59,997 nt of DNA from Eubacterium sp. TM05-53 (GTDB lineage: Bacteria > Bacillota_I > Bacilli_A > Erysipelotrichales > Erysipelotrichaceae): positions 1 through 59,997 of the forward strand of contig NZ_QSPK01000007.1 of the NCBI RefSeq assembly GCF_003436425.1, given 5' to 3'. The stretch's first letter is position 1; every line of letters starts with the position of its first letter. A program made the position numbers and the translations under genes. Below, piece after piece: positions 14,268 through 23,941 of the stretch. The notes under the pieces are model-generated. The model was not told the origin of the DNA. It ran no database searches and saw only the letters and a program-made list of their open reading frames with translations.

Positions 14268-15731
14268 ATGAATACAAAAATTAACCAGTTATTAGAGTAT
14301 GCTTTAAAGAATGGAATGATCGAGAAATACGATTATGATTATTCTGCAAATTTATTGATTGATCTATTTGGCATCCAAGAATTTAAAAGAGAAGAAGTAG
14401 AAGACTGTTCTATCTATGAGATTTTAGATTTCATGTTAGATTATGCGGTTGAAAAAGGTATGATTCATAATACTGTAACTGAAAAAGATTTATTAGATAC
14501 TCGCATTATGAATTGTGTAATGCCTAGACCTAGTGAAGTCGTGCATACTTTTAAGAGTCTATATTCTTTGAATCCTAAAGATGCAACAGATTACTTCTAT
14601 AAGTTGAGTATCGATTCAAACTATATTCGTAAATCAAGAATTGATAAGAATATCAGTTTTGCACATTTCTGTAAATATGGCGATATTCAAATTACGATTA
14701 ACTTGTCAAAACCTGAGAAGGATCCTAAGGAAATCGCAAAGGCTAAAAATGTCGTTAGTACTTCGTATCCTGCATGTTTATTGTGTAAAGAAAATGTTGG
14801 ATTTGCCGGAAACTTAAACCATCCAGCAAGACAAACACATCGTATTATTCCATTAGATTTAAATGGACATACATACAATTTACAATATTCCCCATATGTG
14901 TACTACAATGAGCACTGTATTGTATTTAACAATGAACACACTCCAATGAAGATGAATCGTACTACATTTGAGAATTTATTCGCATTTATTGATAAATTCC
15001 CACACTATATGATTGGAAGCAATGCGGATTTACCGATTGTTGGTGGATCCATCTTAAGTCATGACCACTACCAAGGTGGAAGACATCATTTCCCAATGGA
15101 AGACGCGAAGGTTGTTAAGAGTTATACATATAAGGATGTACAAGTAGATATGCTTTACTGGCCATTATCTACACTTCGATTAACATCTGAATCGAAAGAA
15201 AACGTATTGGATCTAGCTACTAAAATCTTTGAAACATGGTGTACATACAGTGATGAAGGTTTAGATATCATCGCTAATGAAGATGGTGTTCGTCATAATA
15301 CAGTCACACCAATTGTTAGAAAGAAAGATGGCAAATATCAAATGGATGTAGTTTTACGAAATAATCGTACGACAGAAGAATATCCATTAGGAATCTTCCA
15401 TCCACATGCTGAGCATCATCACATTAAAAAAGAAAATATTGGTTTGATCGAGGTTATGGGATTGGCTATTTTACCCGCACGATTAAAAACAGAGTTAGAA
15501 CAAATTAAATTATGTTTATCTGGAAAAGCAGATTTTGATTCATTTGCGGAACTAGAAAAACATAAAGACTGGTATGAATACTTAAAGACATGCTCTTATA
15601 CAAATATTGATACATTCATGGAAATGGAAGTCACAAAGAAATTTGTATGTGTATTAGAGAATGCGGGTGTATTTAAAATGGACGATGAAGGAATGAACGG
15701 CTTTAGCCGATTTGTGGAGACATTATGGTAG
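14268..15731 (+). CDS. galT: Galactose-1-phosphate uridylyltransferase (Bacillota type 2)
   Basis: 487 residues. ATG 14268 is chosen because AAGGAG lies just before it; an in-frame TTG at 14220 lacks such a site. The sequence is of the GalT type-2 family of Gram-positives (MNTKINQLLEYALKNGMI at the start; SHDHYQGGRHHFPM in the middle). Transfers UMP between UDP-glucose and galactose-1-phosphate in the Leloir pathway. First gene of galT-galM-galK-galE; its stop overlaps the galM start. Confidence 0.95.
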   Translation: MNTKINQLLEYALKNGMIEKYDYDYSANLLIDLFGIQEFKREEVEDCSIYEILDFMLDYAVEKGMIHNTVTEKDLLDTRIMNCVMPRPSEVVHTFKSLYSLNPKDATDYFYKLSIDSNYIRKSRIDKNISFAHFCKYGDIQITINLSKPEKDPKEIAKAKNVVSTSYPACLLCKENVGFAGNLNHPARQTHRIIPLDLNGHTYNLQYSPYVYYNEHCIVFNNEHTPMKMNRTTFENLFAFIDKFPHYMIGSNADLPIVGGSILSHDHYQGGRHHFPMEDAKVVKSYTYKDVQVDMLYWPLSTLRLTSESKENVLDLATKIFETWCTYSDEGLDIIANEDGVRHNTVTPIVRKKDGKYQMDVVLRNNRTTEEYPLGIFHPHAEHHHIKKENIGLIEVMGLAILPARLKTELEQIKLCLSGKADFDSFAELEKHKDWYEYLKTCSYTNIDTFMEMEVTKKFVCVLENAGVFKMDDEGMNGFSRFVETLW

Positions 15732-16738
15732 AAGTAAAAGAAAGATTAGAGAATGCAATTGATGTATTATCAATTTCCAATTCACACTTAACTGTAGAAG
15801 TCACAAACTTTGGTTGTACTTTATTAAAAATCGTAACGAAAGATAAGAATGATCAAGATTGTGACTGCATCTTAGGATTTGAACATGTTGAAGATTATCA
15901 AAAACGAGATGGAACCTATTTAAATGCCTTAGTTGGACGAGTATGTAATCGTATTGAAAAAGGAACATTCACAATTAATGGCACAGAATATCATGTACCT
16001 ATCAATAATGGTCCTAACTCACTACATGGAGGCATTGAGGGATTCTCTTATAAAGTATTTGATTATTCTTTGATTGAAGATGGCGTTAAATTCCACTATG
16101 TATCAAAAGATGGAGAAGAAGGCTATCCAGGAACTTTAGATTTCTATGCGATCTATTGGTTGGATGGAGCAAGTCTTCATATTCAATATAGTGGAGTTAG
16201 CGACAAGGATACGTTGATCAATATCACAAACCATGGCTATTTCAATTTAAATGGACATGCATCGAATATTGATGATCATACGTTACAAATTTCAGCATCT
16301 AAATTTGGCTGTTTAGATCCAGATGGATTATATACAGGTGAATTAAGAGATGTTAAAGAGACTGCATTTGATTTTAATACAGAAAAAAGAATTGGAGATT
16401 CTATTCATGCAGATGATGAACAATTAATTATCGCAAGAGGATATGATCATCCATATGTATTTGATACTAAAGAAAATCAAGTGTGTTTATACAGTCCATT
16501 AAGTGGTATTGAACTAAAAGTATCCACAACATATCCAACGGCACAAATCTATAGTGCCAACTATTTAGATGGACAGGCAGATAAATATGGTAAGATCATG
16601 CATCCACAAAATGGATTGTGTATTGAAACAAGCTATATCGCCGATTCGATTCATAAAGAAGAGAATCCAAAAGTTTTATTAAAAGCAGGACAAGTATTTA
16701 AAGAAGAAACAACATATACATTCGAGGTAAGAAAATGA
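15725..16738 (+). CDS. galM: Aldose 1-epimerase (galactose mutarotase)
   Basis: 337 residues with the GalM signatures GRVCNRIEKGTF, LHGG, NHGYFNLNGH (catalytic His) and a C-terminal LCIETSY with the catalytic Glu. Interconverts beta- and alpha-galactose before phosphorylation by GalK. ATG 15725 overlaps the galT stop by 7 bp and its TGA overlaps the galK ATG, so the operon is translationally coupled. Confidence 0.94.
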   Translation: MVEVKERLENAIDVLSISNSHLTVEVTNFGCTLLKIVTKDKNDQDCDCILGFEHVEDYQKRDGTYLNALVGRVCNRIEKGTFTINGTEYHVPINNGPNSLHGGIEGFSYKVFDYSLIEDGVKFHYVSKDGEEGYPGTLDFYAIYWLDGASLHIQYSGVSDKDTLINITNHGYFNLNGHASNIDDHTLQISASKFGCLDPDGLYTGELRDVKETAFDFNTEKRIGDSIHADDEQLIIARGYDHPYVFDTKENQVCLYSPLSGIELKVSTTYPTAQIYSANYLDGQADKYGKIMHPQNGLCIETSYIADSIHKEENPKVLLKAGQVFKEETTYTFEVRK

Positions 16739-18015
16739 AAACAACAGAAATTAAAGAACAAGTAGTATCCGGTAAATATGATGCATTAATTGAAGATCTA
16801 TATGCAGATCCAAGTTTATTGGACTATCAAAAACAACGTTATGTCGCTGCACTAGATAAATACCAAACATTATTTGGAGATGATGAAGTGAGTATTTATA
16901 GTGCTGCTGGAAGAAGTGAAATTTCAGGAAATCATACAGACCACCAACATGGTTGTGTGCTTGCAGGATCAATCAATTTAGATGCGATTGGAATTGTATC
17001 TAAACAAGATCATGTAATCAAAGTGATTTCTGATGACTTTGACATCAAACCAATTGATTTGAATGATTTAGATAAAAAAGAAAATGAAATCGGAACAAGT
17101 GAAGCCTTGATTCGTGGTGTAGTTTCTAAATTAAAAGAATTAGGTTATAACGTAGGTGGATTCAAAGCTTTCATTACAAGTGATGTATTAATGGGGGCTG
17201 GACTATCAAGCTCTGCAGCATTCGAATCTATTATTGGTACAATTATTGATGGATTATACAATGATATGAAGATCGATATGGTAACGATTGCCAAAGTGGG
17301 TCAATATGCAGAAAACGTATATTTTGGAAAACCATGTGGATTGATGGATCAATGTGCATGTGCTGTTGGTGGATTGATTTCCATTGACTTTAAAGATACT
17401 TCAAATCCAATTGTAAATAGTGTGAATGTTGATTTCTCAAAATATGATCACAGTTTATGTATTGTAGATACAAAGGGAAGTCATGCCGATTTAACAGATG
17501 CCTATGGTGCAGTACCTACAGAAATGAAAGAGGTAGCTCACTATTTTGGTAAGGAGGTTCTTCGTGAAGTGGATGAAGATGAGTTCTACTCAAATATCGC
17601 AAACTTAAGAACAGCTTTAAATAATGATCGTGCTATTTTAAGAGCTATCCATTTCTTCAATGAAAATAGACGTGTTAATACAATCGTTGAACGATTGAAT
17701 AAGGATGATTTTGAAGGCTTTAAAACATTGATTCAAGAATCAGGAAATTCAAGCTACAAGTTCCTTCAAAACGTATATGCAGACTTTGACTATAAGAACC
17801 AGGCTGTATCTTTAGGTTTAGCTATGTCTGAAATGATTTTAAAAGATCATGGCGTGTGTCGTGTTCATGGTGGAGGTTTTGCCGGAACGATTCAAGCCTT
17901 TGTTGAAAATGGCTATGTAGAAACATATAAAGAAGAAATTGAAAAAGTATTTGGAAAGGGAAGCTGCCACATCTTAAAAGTAAGAAAACTAGGTGGCTGC
18001 AAGGTTATTGACTAA
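16735..18015 (+). CDS. galK: Galactokinase
   Basis: 426 residues, GHMP kinase family. Galactokinase motif GRSEISGNHTDHQHG (residues 59-73), phosphate loop GAGLSSSAAFE and C-terminal VHGGGFAGTIQAF. Phosphorylates alpha-galactose to galactose-1-phosphate with ATP. Starts within the ATGA overlap with galM; galE starts on its last base. Confidence 0.95.
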   Translation: MKTTEIKEQVVSGKYDALIEDLYADPSLLDYQKQRYVAALDKYQTLFGDDEVSIYSAAGRSEISGNHTDHQHGCVLAGSINLDAIGIVSKQDHVIKVISDDFDIKPIDLNDLDKKENEIGTSEALIRGVVSKLKELGYNVGGFKAFITSDVLMGAGLSSSAAFESIIGTIIDGLYNDMKIDMVTIAKVGQYAENVYFGKPCGLMDQCACAVGGLISIDFKDTSNPIVNSVNVDFSKYDHSLCIVDTKGSHADLTDAYGAVPTEMKEVAHYFGKEVLREVDEDEFYSNIANLRTALNNDRAILRAIHFFNENRRVNTIVERLNKDDFEGFKTLIQESGNSSYKFLQNVYADFDYKNQAVSLGLAMSEMILKDHGVCRVHGGGFAGTIQAFVENGYVETYKEEIEKVFGKGSCHILKVRKLGGCKVID

Positions 18016-19019
18016 TGAATATTTTAGTAACAGGTGGAACCGGATATATTGGAAGTCATATATGTGTTGAATTATTAGAAAGTGGTTATGATGTTGTAGT
18101 AATTGATGATTTCTCGAATTCAAAACCTGATGTATTGGATTCAATTTATAAAATCACAGGAAAACATGTTAAGTTTTATGAATTTAATGTGTTAGATGAA
18201 GAAAAAACAGAGTCTGTATTTGCAGAAAATAAATTGGATGCGGTCATTCATTGTGCTGCTTTTAAAGCGGTTGGTGAAAGTGTTCAAAAGCCAATTGAGT
18301 ATTATACAAATAACTTGATGACAACTTTAGTGGTTGCCAAGATGATGAAAAAATATCATGTGCCAAGTATTGTATTTAGCTCAAGTGCAACTGTTTATGG
18401 AGATTCTGAAGTGGTTCCTTTAACAGAGGATTGTAAGCTTAAAGAAACAACAAATCCTTATGGAGCTACAAAGGCGATGATGGAAAGAATTTTAACGGAT
18501 GTGCAATTCGCAAATCCAGACATGAGTGTAACTTTACTTCGTTATTTCAATCCAATTGGAGCTCATGAATCAGGATTGATTGGTGAAAATCCAAAGGGAA
18601 TTCCAAATAACTTGATGCCATATATTATGAAGGTGGCAACAGGTGAACTTCCAGAACTTGGTGTATTTGGGGATGATTATGATACACCGGATGGAACGGG
18701 TGTTCGTGACTATATTCATGTAGTGGATTTAGCGAAGGGTCATGTATTGGCAATTGAAAAATACAATACGCCTGGTGTTCATATTTGTAACTTGGGAACA
18801 GGAAAAGGCTATAGTGTATTAGATATTGTACATGCCTTTGAAAGAGTGAATGGAATCAAGATTCCATATGTCATCAAACCTAGACGTGCAGGTGATATTG
18901 CGACATGCTACGCAGATCCAACACGTGCTAAAGAACAACTTGGTTGGGTAGCTGAAAAGAATCTAGATGATATGTGTAGAGATACATGGAATTTCGCAAA
19001 ACAATTTATTAATAAATAA
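18015..19019 (+). CDS. galE: UDP-glucose 4-epimerase
   Basis: 334 residues, extended short-chain dehydrogenase. NAD-binding GGTGYIGSH (7-15), catalytic Ser-x24-Tyr-x3-Lys visible as SSSATVYG and NPYGATK, and RYFNPIGAHESG of GalE. Regenerates UDP-glucose from UDP-galactose. Last gene of the Leloir operon, followed by the stem at 19029. Confidence 0.96.
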   Translation: MNILVTGGTGYIGSHICVELLESGYDVVVIDDFSNSKPDVLDSIYKITGKHVKFYEFNVLDEEKTESVFAENKLDAVIHCAAFKAVGESVQKPIEYYTNNLMTTLVVAKMMKKYHVPSIVFSSSATVYGDSEVVPLTEDCKLKETTNPYGATKAMMERILTDVQFANPDMSVTLLRYFNPIGAHESGLIGENPKGIPNNLMPYIMKVATGELPELGVFGDDYDTPDGTGVRDYIHVVDLAKGHVLAIEKYNTPGVHICNLGTGKGYSVLDIVHAFERVNGIKIPYVIKPRRAGDIATCYADPTRAKEQLGWVAEKNLDDMCRDTWNFAKQFINK

Positions 19020-19028
19020 AAGAAAACA

Positions 19029-19054
19029 GGCAGCCATTGATTTGGCTGCCTTAA
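19029..19054. terminator. Terminator between gal operon and convergent phosphodiesterase gene
   Basis: GGCAGCCA (19029-19036), loop TTGATT, TGGCTGCC (19043-19050), then TTAATT. The T-run is weak on the plus strand, and TTTTCTTT follows on the minus strand, so it probably works both ways. Confidence 0.7.
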
Positions 19055-19545
19055 TTAATGAAGCATTGATATTGATTTAAGAAAGTTTCTACATTAATTC
19101 GTACTACTTTATATGTGACTTTCTTATCAATTGTTAGAATGATATACGATCCATGCCAGTCATCTCTAGGAAGTGTGATGGATCCTGGGTTTAGAATCAG
19201 ACAATTGTTGTAGATTTGTTCTTTGACTAAATGCGTATGTCCATAAAGATAGATATCGGGATGATGTTGATCGATATCTCTTTTTATTTCATCTAAACCT
19301 TCATCTCCATGTGAGAAATGGATGCGTTTGTCTAAAATAGTTAATCTTTGGCGTATTGGCAAATCTAGTGTATCATTGTTTCCTTTGACACATATAAAGC
19401 CGTTTAAATCATTGATATTTGTGGTTTGCGAATCTCCTAAATGAATAAATTTCACATCTTCTTTATAGAGTGAAGAATAGATGTGATAAAGAATTTTTAG
19501 GATATCCGGATTGCCGTGGTTATCCGAAACAATTACGATTCGCAT
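19051..19545 (-). CDS. YfcE/MJ0936-type metallophosphoesterase
   Basis: 164 residues. Calcineurin-like motifs in order: SDNHG (D8, H10), LGDS, GNND, HGD and GHTH, followed by NPGSI typical of YfcE-type phosphodiesterases. The canonical G-D-x-x-D motif is reduced to HLGDSQ. Overlaps the end of the upstream glycosyltransferase gene by 13 bp, so translation is probably coupled. Natural substrate unknown; family members hydrolyse model phosphodiesters. Confidence 0.85.
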   Translation of the reverse strand: MRIVIVSDNHGNPDILKILYHIYSSLYKEDVKFIHLGDSQTTNINDLNGFICVKGNNDTLDLPIRQRLTILDKRIHFSHGDEGLDEIKRDIDQHHPDIYLYGHTHLVKEQIYNNCLILNPGSITLPRDDWHGSYIILTIDKKVTYKVVRINVETFLNQYQCFIN

Positions 19546-20408
19546 GTGTAGGTATCAAAATAATCTTCATAAACTTGAAGATTATCTTCACTATGAGCTA
19601 GAGCTGCAAAATAAGTAGAGTCATGGATTGCGTCTAATTCCACATTTTCCATTGGCTTTTGAAGTTTGTATTCACCATCTTTTCCGGTTGCCCAAATATT
19701 TTCATTATGATGATCTACATTTGAGAATTTATGTAACATTGTTGCGATAGCCATTTCTTCTGGATATAAACACATTTTAAATGTATTTGAACAATAGGCT
19801 AGATTATCGGCCAAAACTTCTGCACTTTCATGTGTAAGTACAAACCAAGGATAGCTGATATAGATCGTATCTTCAATTTCACGTTTTTTAAAGGAATGAA
19901 CAAGACTGGATGTCATTTTGTTCATAGCACGAATGGTTTTTGATTTTTGGAAATCATAAGAGTTTGTAAAGAAGGCATAGTTTTCAAATCTTTTCTTTAC
20001 TTCTTCATTATTCTCTGAATTATCTACTTCATAATAGATATCTTCATCTTCATGTGCTTCTAAATATTCGATAAGTTTTGCTTTAGATTTTGTTGGGATC
20101 ATACCATCTGTCATTGTGATAAAACGATCATAAGTAAAGGATCCATCTTCTTTTTCATATTCTAAAGCATCTTTCATCAATACGATAAAGCCTCTAGGTA
20201 GTGACATATCGGCTGGAAGTGCCGTTTGTTGGTGATGGGCGACATGTAAATTTGGTGTATCGCAATAAGATAGAATCAAATCATCACGTAGATCATCGTC
20301 GTTTACCATGATATAAACGTCGTCTCCTTGATTGATCAATATATCTATATTTTCAGTTATTTCTTCAAAATTATTTTTCATATAGTGCATTAAATAAGCA
20401 ATTTTCAT
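19533..20408 (-). CDS. GT14-like (core-2/I-branching type) glycosyltransferase
   Basis: 291 residues. MKIAYLMHYMKNNFEEITENIDILINQGDDVYIMVND at the start, then MKDALEYEKEDGSFTYDRFITMTDGMIPTKSKAKLIEYLE (the usual 'is-not-so-deep, sees at X' GT14 block) and CLYPEEMAIATMLHKF, which resembles the PDE..F.T.L region of beta-1,6-N-acetylglucosaminyltransferase-like bacterial enzymes. Likely decorates a surface glycan. Monosaccharide unknown. GAGGTGA lies ahead of ATG 20408, with TATAAT upstream on the minus strand. Confidence 0.6.
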   Translation of the reverse strand: MKIAYLMHYMKNNFEEITENIDILINQGDDVYIMVNDDDLRDDLILSYCDTPNLHVAHHQQTALPADMSLPRGFIVLMKDALEYEKEDGSFTYDRFITMTDGMIPTKSKAKLIEYLEAHEDEDIYYEVDNSENNEEVKKRFENYAFFTNSYDFQKSKTIRAMNKMTSSLVHSFKKREIEDTIYISYPWFVLTHESAEVLADNLAYCSNTFKMCLYPEEMAIATMLHKFSNVDHHNENIWATGKDGEYKLQKPMENVELDAIHDSTYFAALAHSEDNLQVYEDYFDTYTCES

Positions 20409-20451
20409 GTAAATTCACCTCATGAAATATTATAACATTTTAGCATCGTAT

Positions 20452-20465
20452 GATAAAATACAATT
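20452..20465 (+). promoter_or_regulatory. Extended -10 promoter producing a leaderless hflX mRNA
   Basis: TGATAAAAT (20451-20459) is an extended -10 element, followed by ACAATT and directly the ATG at 20466. There is no Shine-Dalgarno sequence between them, as at 218 and 45251. Confidence 0.5.
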
Positions 20466-21692
20466 ATGGAAAAAGCAATATTGATTGGTGTACAAACATA
20501 CACAAGCCATTCTTTTGAAGAAAGAATGGAAGAAATGAAAGAATTAGCTCTAGCGTGTGATATTGAAATTTGCATGAGTATATCACAGAATTTGGAGCAT
20601 CCTCATAAAAAGTATTATATGAATCCTGGTAAGATCGAAGAGGTCAAACTCATTCTTGAAGATCAAGAATGTAGTATGGTTCTTGTATTGGAGGCGATTT
20701 CACCTTCTGTACAAAGAAATTTGTCGGACTTTTTTGATTGTGAAGTCATGGATAAGAGTGCTTTGATTCTAGAAATCTTTGCGTCTCGTGCAAAGACAAA
20801 GGAGAGTATGCTTCAGGTGGAGTGTGCAAGACTAAAGTATTTATTACCTAGACTTCAAGGAAGCTATAAACATATGGATAGACAGCGTGGTGGTTCTAGA
20901 AACAAGGGAACAGGAGAAAAGAAGATTGAACTGGATGCACGAAGAATTGAGGGTAAGATTCATTTTGTCGAAAAAGAATTGGATAAGATCCATACGCAAA
21001 GAAGTGTGCAGCGTAATCAGCGTAAAAAAGGTATGGTTAAAAGTGTAGCACTTACAGGGTATACGAATGCTGGTAAATCGAGTATTATGAATGGGTTTGT
21101 GAATGAAGAAAAGTCGGTGTTTGAAAAGGATATGTTGTTTGCGACTTTGACAACTTCAACACGTCAAATTGAAACAGAGAATCATAATGTATTTACTTTA
21201 AGTGATACAGTTGGATTTATTAGTGATTTACCACATAGTTTAGTGCAGGCCTTTCATTCTACACTTGAAGAAGCGGTGGTTTCGGATTTGATTTTAAAAG
21301 TCGTGGATGTTTCAAATGAACATAAGGACAGCAAACTTCAGGTGTGTGAAGAAACATTAAAAGAGATTGGTTGTGAGAAAGTTCCATATTTGTATGTCTA
21401 CAATAAGTGTGATCAGACAAATATTGAATATCCAAAACGAGTAGAGGATCGTATTTATATTTGTGCTAAGGAAAAGTCGAGTATTGAATTTTTAAAGCAG
21501 GAAATTGAAAAAGAATTATTTCATATGGAAACTTTGCATGTTGTGATTCCCTATGAAAAGGTCGGTGTACTTGATTATATTCATACCAATGGTAAGGTGC
21601 ATAAACAGGAATATAAAGAGGATGGTGTTGAGGTTGATTTTAGTATTCAACAAGATTTGATTCATCGAGTAGACAGGTTATTACGAATATAA
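20466..21692 (+). CDS. hflX: Ribosome-associated GTPase HflX
   Basis: 408 residues. N-terminal HflX domain with the glycine-rich linker GSYKHMDRQRGGSRNKGTGEKKIELDARRI, then a G domain with G1 GYTNAGKSS, G2 TTSTR, G3 DTVGF and G4 NKCD. HflX splits or rescues stalled 70S ribosomes; some relatives give macrolide/lincosamide tolerance, of note beside the mef-msr(D) element. Start at ATG 20466 without ribosome-binding site; the -10 is six bases upstream. Confidence 0.94.
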   Translation: MEKAILIGVQTYTSHSFEERMEEMKELALACDIEICMSISQNLEHPHKKYYMNPGKIEEVKLILEDQECSMVLVLEAISPSVQRNLSDFFDCEVMDKSALILEIFASRAKTKESMLQVECARLKYLLPRLQGSYKHMDRQRGGSRNKGTGEKKIELDARRIEGKIHFVEKELDKIHTQRSVQRNQRKKGMVKSVALTGYTNAGKSSIMNGFVNEEKSVFEKDMLFATLTTSTRQIETENHNVFTLSDTVGFISDLPHSLVQAFHSTLEEAVVSDLILKVVDVSNEHKDSKLQVCEETLKEIGCEKVPYLYVYNKCDQTNIEYPKRVEDRIYICAKEKSSIEFLKQEIEKELFHMETLHVVIPYEKVGVLDYIHTNGKVHKQEYKEDGVEVDFSIQQDLIHRVDRLLRI

Positions 21693-21697
21693 GAAAA

Positions 21698-21729
21698 GAG
21701 GAAGAATCCTATAATAGGTGTTCTTCCTC
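21698..21729. terminator. Long hairpin at the convergent 3' ends of hflX and the GCAxxG gene
   Basis: GAGGAAGAA (21698-21706) pairs with TTCTTCCTC (21721-21729), and CCTAT/ATAGG pair inside. On the minus strand TTTTCTT follows, so it mainly terminates the leftward operon; the stop codon of that operon lies inside the stem. Confidence 0.7.
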
Positions 21730-22125
21730 CATTGTTTTTTCTAGAGCTTTTGCCGCTAATAAACAAGTGTTCATACATTTGATGTTTGGATCTGTACTAT
21801 GATGTACAGGTTTGATGTGTGCACAATCTAAATTGCCTAATAGTTCTTTAAAGTTACGTGTATGTTTTTGAATCAATGGTCTTAATTCTGGTAACATTTC
21901 ATGTGCTTTTGTCTTACAAACCATTTTTGATAGGGCCGCAATCGATCCAACTAATGCACCGCATGTACTTCCAATAAACATGCCGCCACCAAATCCAGCC
22001 ATCATTTTCATGTCTTCTTCTGAAATATCTAATTGATACGTTTCATTGCAGGCATGAAGTAGTGTTTCTGAACAGTTGTATCCGCTTTGGTAATATTTTT
22101 TAACGTTTTCCTCAAGTATAGTCAT
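21709..22125 (-). CDS. C_GCAxxG_C_C family protein
   Basis: 138 residues from ATG 22125, chosen because AGGAGG lies seven bases before it; an upstream in-frame ATG at 22167 would run back into the preceding gene and lacks a site. The conserved motif is GSTCGALVGSIAAL with spaced cysteines (YNCSETLLHAC, C in KCMNTCLLAA). Members are small redox or metal-binding proteins of unknown function, often near oxidoreductases. Last gene of deoC-manA-reductase-GCAxxG operon, 22 bp after the reductase. Confidence 0.8.
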   Translation of the reverse strand: MTILEENVKKYYQSGYNCSETLLHACNETYQLDISEEDMKMMAGFGGGMFIGSTCGALVGSIAALSKMVCKTKAHEMLPELRPLIQKHTRNFKELLGNLDCAHIKPVHHSTDPNIKCMNTCLLAAKALEKTMEEEHLL

Positions 22126-22147
22126 AAATAGCCTCCTATAGACTATT

Positions 22148-23020
22148 CTAACTTTTCTTCCATCCAAAATCCATTAAAATTTCATTTACGTCTTCTTCAA
22201 ATGTCGTAAAATGAATTCCACAAGATTCTAACTTAGAACTATCTAAACGATAATCTCTGAATCGATCTTGGTAGCGTTCGTTGTTTGGTAAAATGATTTC
22301 TTCAATGAGTTCATCACTTGCACCTAAGGCTTTAGCTACATATTTTGCGGATTCATATGTGGTCATCGTGTTCTTTGATGCCACATGATAAATGCCTGGT
22401 TCAAGTTCTGTGATCTTATCAAATTGAGTAGCTAGATGCTTGGCATAGGTCATACCGCGTTTTTCATTCACAGTAAATAATGTTGGAGTATGGCTAATTA
22501 GAGCATTCATGACATTTTTAATAATGCTTGGACTTGCCTTAATACCTGGATAGCTTAGTCCCATCATCCATGTAAAGCGTAAGATGATCGCATCATCCAA
22601 TTGATTTTGAATCAATTCTTCACATTCAATTTTATTTTGTCCATATACAGTCACAGCACTTAATGGTTCGTCTTCTTTAAAGGGACCACGGTTTTCTTTT
22701 CCGTTGAAGGCTTGTTCAGTGGAACAGAAAATCAATTTAGCGCCTTTTTCTTTACAACAATCAATGATTGCTTGTGTACTTTCGACATTGATTTTATGAA
22801 CTAAATCGGGATGTTCATTACAGAATGCAGTTGTCGCATTGGCGGCTGTGTGAAAACAAATGTCAAAATCTTGAGATGCTACAAATCTTTTTACGTCTTC
22901 AGGATTTGTAAGGTCTGCATCCTTTCTTGTCATGCAGATCCAGTTGAAGTTATCTTTTTGATGAGCTCTTACTAAACTTGCGATATAGCCGTTGGCTCCA
23001 GTAACTAAAATGGTTTTCAT
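22148..23020 (-). CDS. NAD(P)-dependent sugar-nucleotide reductase, RmlD-like SDR
   Basis: 290 residues, extended SDR fold. N-terminal GANGYIASLV nucleotide-binding loop, DLTNPEDVKRFV, CFHTAANATTAFCNEHP, and the catalytic YGQNKIE Tyr-x3-Lys. Resembles dTDP-4-dehydrorhamnose reductases and related sugar-nucleotide-binding proteins, but no other rhamnose genes are nearby, so the substrate is open. Two bases separate it from manA upstream. Confidence 0.8.
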   Translation of the reverse strand: MKTILVTGANGYIASLVRAHQKDNFNWICMTRKDADLTNPEDVKRFVASQDFDICFHTAANATTAFCNEHPDLVHKINVESTQAIIDCCKEKGAKLIFCSTEQAFNGKENRGPFKEDEPLSAVTVYGQNKIECEELIQNQLDDAIILRFTWMMGLSYPGIKASPSIIKNVMNALISHTPTLFTVNEKRGMTYAKHLATQFDKITELEPGIYHVASKNTMTTYESAKYVAKALGASDELIEEIILPNNERYQDRFRDYRLDSSKLESCGIHFTTFEEDVNEILMDFGWKKS

Positions 23021-23022
23021 AA

Positions 23023-23940
23023 TTAGTCCTTTCTAGGATTTGACACTAATAGGTGTGCTCCTTGTTTGATTGTGATTTTCTTAGATGCGAATGGTACAAA
23101 TAAACTGTCATATTGTGGTAATACGATTTCTTCGTTGTTCCATACGATCGTACAATCTGCATCAATATTGGATAGAATCATGTAGTGTTCTTCACATGTT
23201 AAATCGATGTCTGTATCGGCATATACTTCATCCACTGTAAAGTTAGGACAATCTCCAATTCGGTGTGTTTCGTGTTTTTGTGGAACGAAAGTAGGTTTTA
23301 AATTGAAGTCTGTGACATCAAATGATTCTTTGACATGCAAAGGACGTGTTTTTCCATCTTTTCCCTTACGGTTGTAGTCATAGAAACGATAGGTTGTGTT
23401 CGAGTTTGTACCAACTTCTAAAGCTAAGATGTCTTTTCCTAAGGCATGAAGCATACCGCTAGGAATAATGATGTAGTCTCCTTTATGAACTTCGACTTTA
23501 TTTAGATATTTTTCAACATCATTGTTCATTAATGCGTTTTTGATTTCGTCGGCATCATTGATTGTGGTTCCGGCAACTAGAGTAGCGCCTGGTTTGGCAT
23601 CTAGAATATACCAACTTTCATATTTTCCGTAATCATTCGAGTGTTCTAGGGCATAGTCATCTTCGGGATGAACTTGAATGCTTAAAGCATCCTTTGTATC
23701 TAGATAAGCCAATCGTAATGTTTCATGGAGTGTGTAGCCTTTACCTAATATTTCATCAGAGTTTTCTTGGATAACGTCCATCAGTGTTTTATCAGTTCCG
23801 ACAATTTTATTGGAACCATAAGGGTGGGCACTGACTTCCCACCAAGTTCCATAATCTTCATCGATGCCTCTAGCTTTAGAGATATGATTGGTTCCCCAAA
23901 TTGTATAATCAGGAATAGGTTCTAAAAGAAAAGGTTTCAT
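23023..23940 (-). CDS. manA: Class I mannose-6-phosphate isomerase
   Basis: 305 residues from ATG 23940. GAGG inside the deoC 3' end serves this start; an in-frame ATG at 23961 within deoC is less likely. Zinc-cupin motifs: WEVSAHPYGSN, QVHPEDDYA (zinc His), GDYIIIPSGMLHAL and the tail of ManA. Interconverts mannose-6-phosphate and fructose-6-phosphate. One base after the deoC stop. Confidence 0.92.
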   Translation of the reverse strand: MKPFLLEPIPDYTIWGTNHISKARGIDEDYGTWWEVSAHPYGSNKIVGTDKTLMDVIQENSDEILGKGYTLHETLRLAYLDTKDALSIQVHPEDDYALEHSNDYGKYESWYILDAKPGATLVAGTTINDADEIKNALMNNDVEKYLNKVEVHKGDYIIIPSGMLHALGKDILALEVGTNSNTTYRFYDYNRKGKDGKTRPLHVKESFDVTDFNLKPTFVPQKHETHRIGDCPNFTVDEVYADTDIDLTCEEHYMILSNIDADCTIVWNNEEIVLPQYDSLFVPFASKKITIKQGAHLLVSNPRKD

Positions 23941-23941
23941 G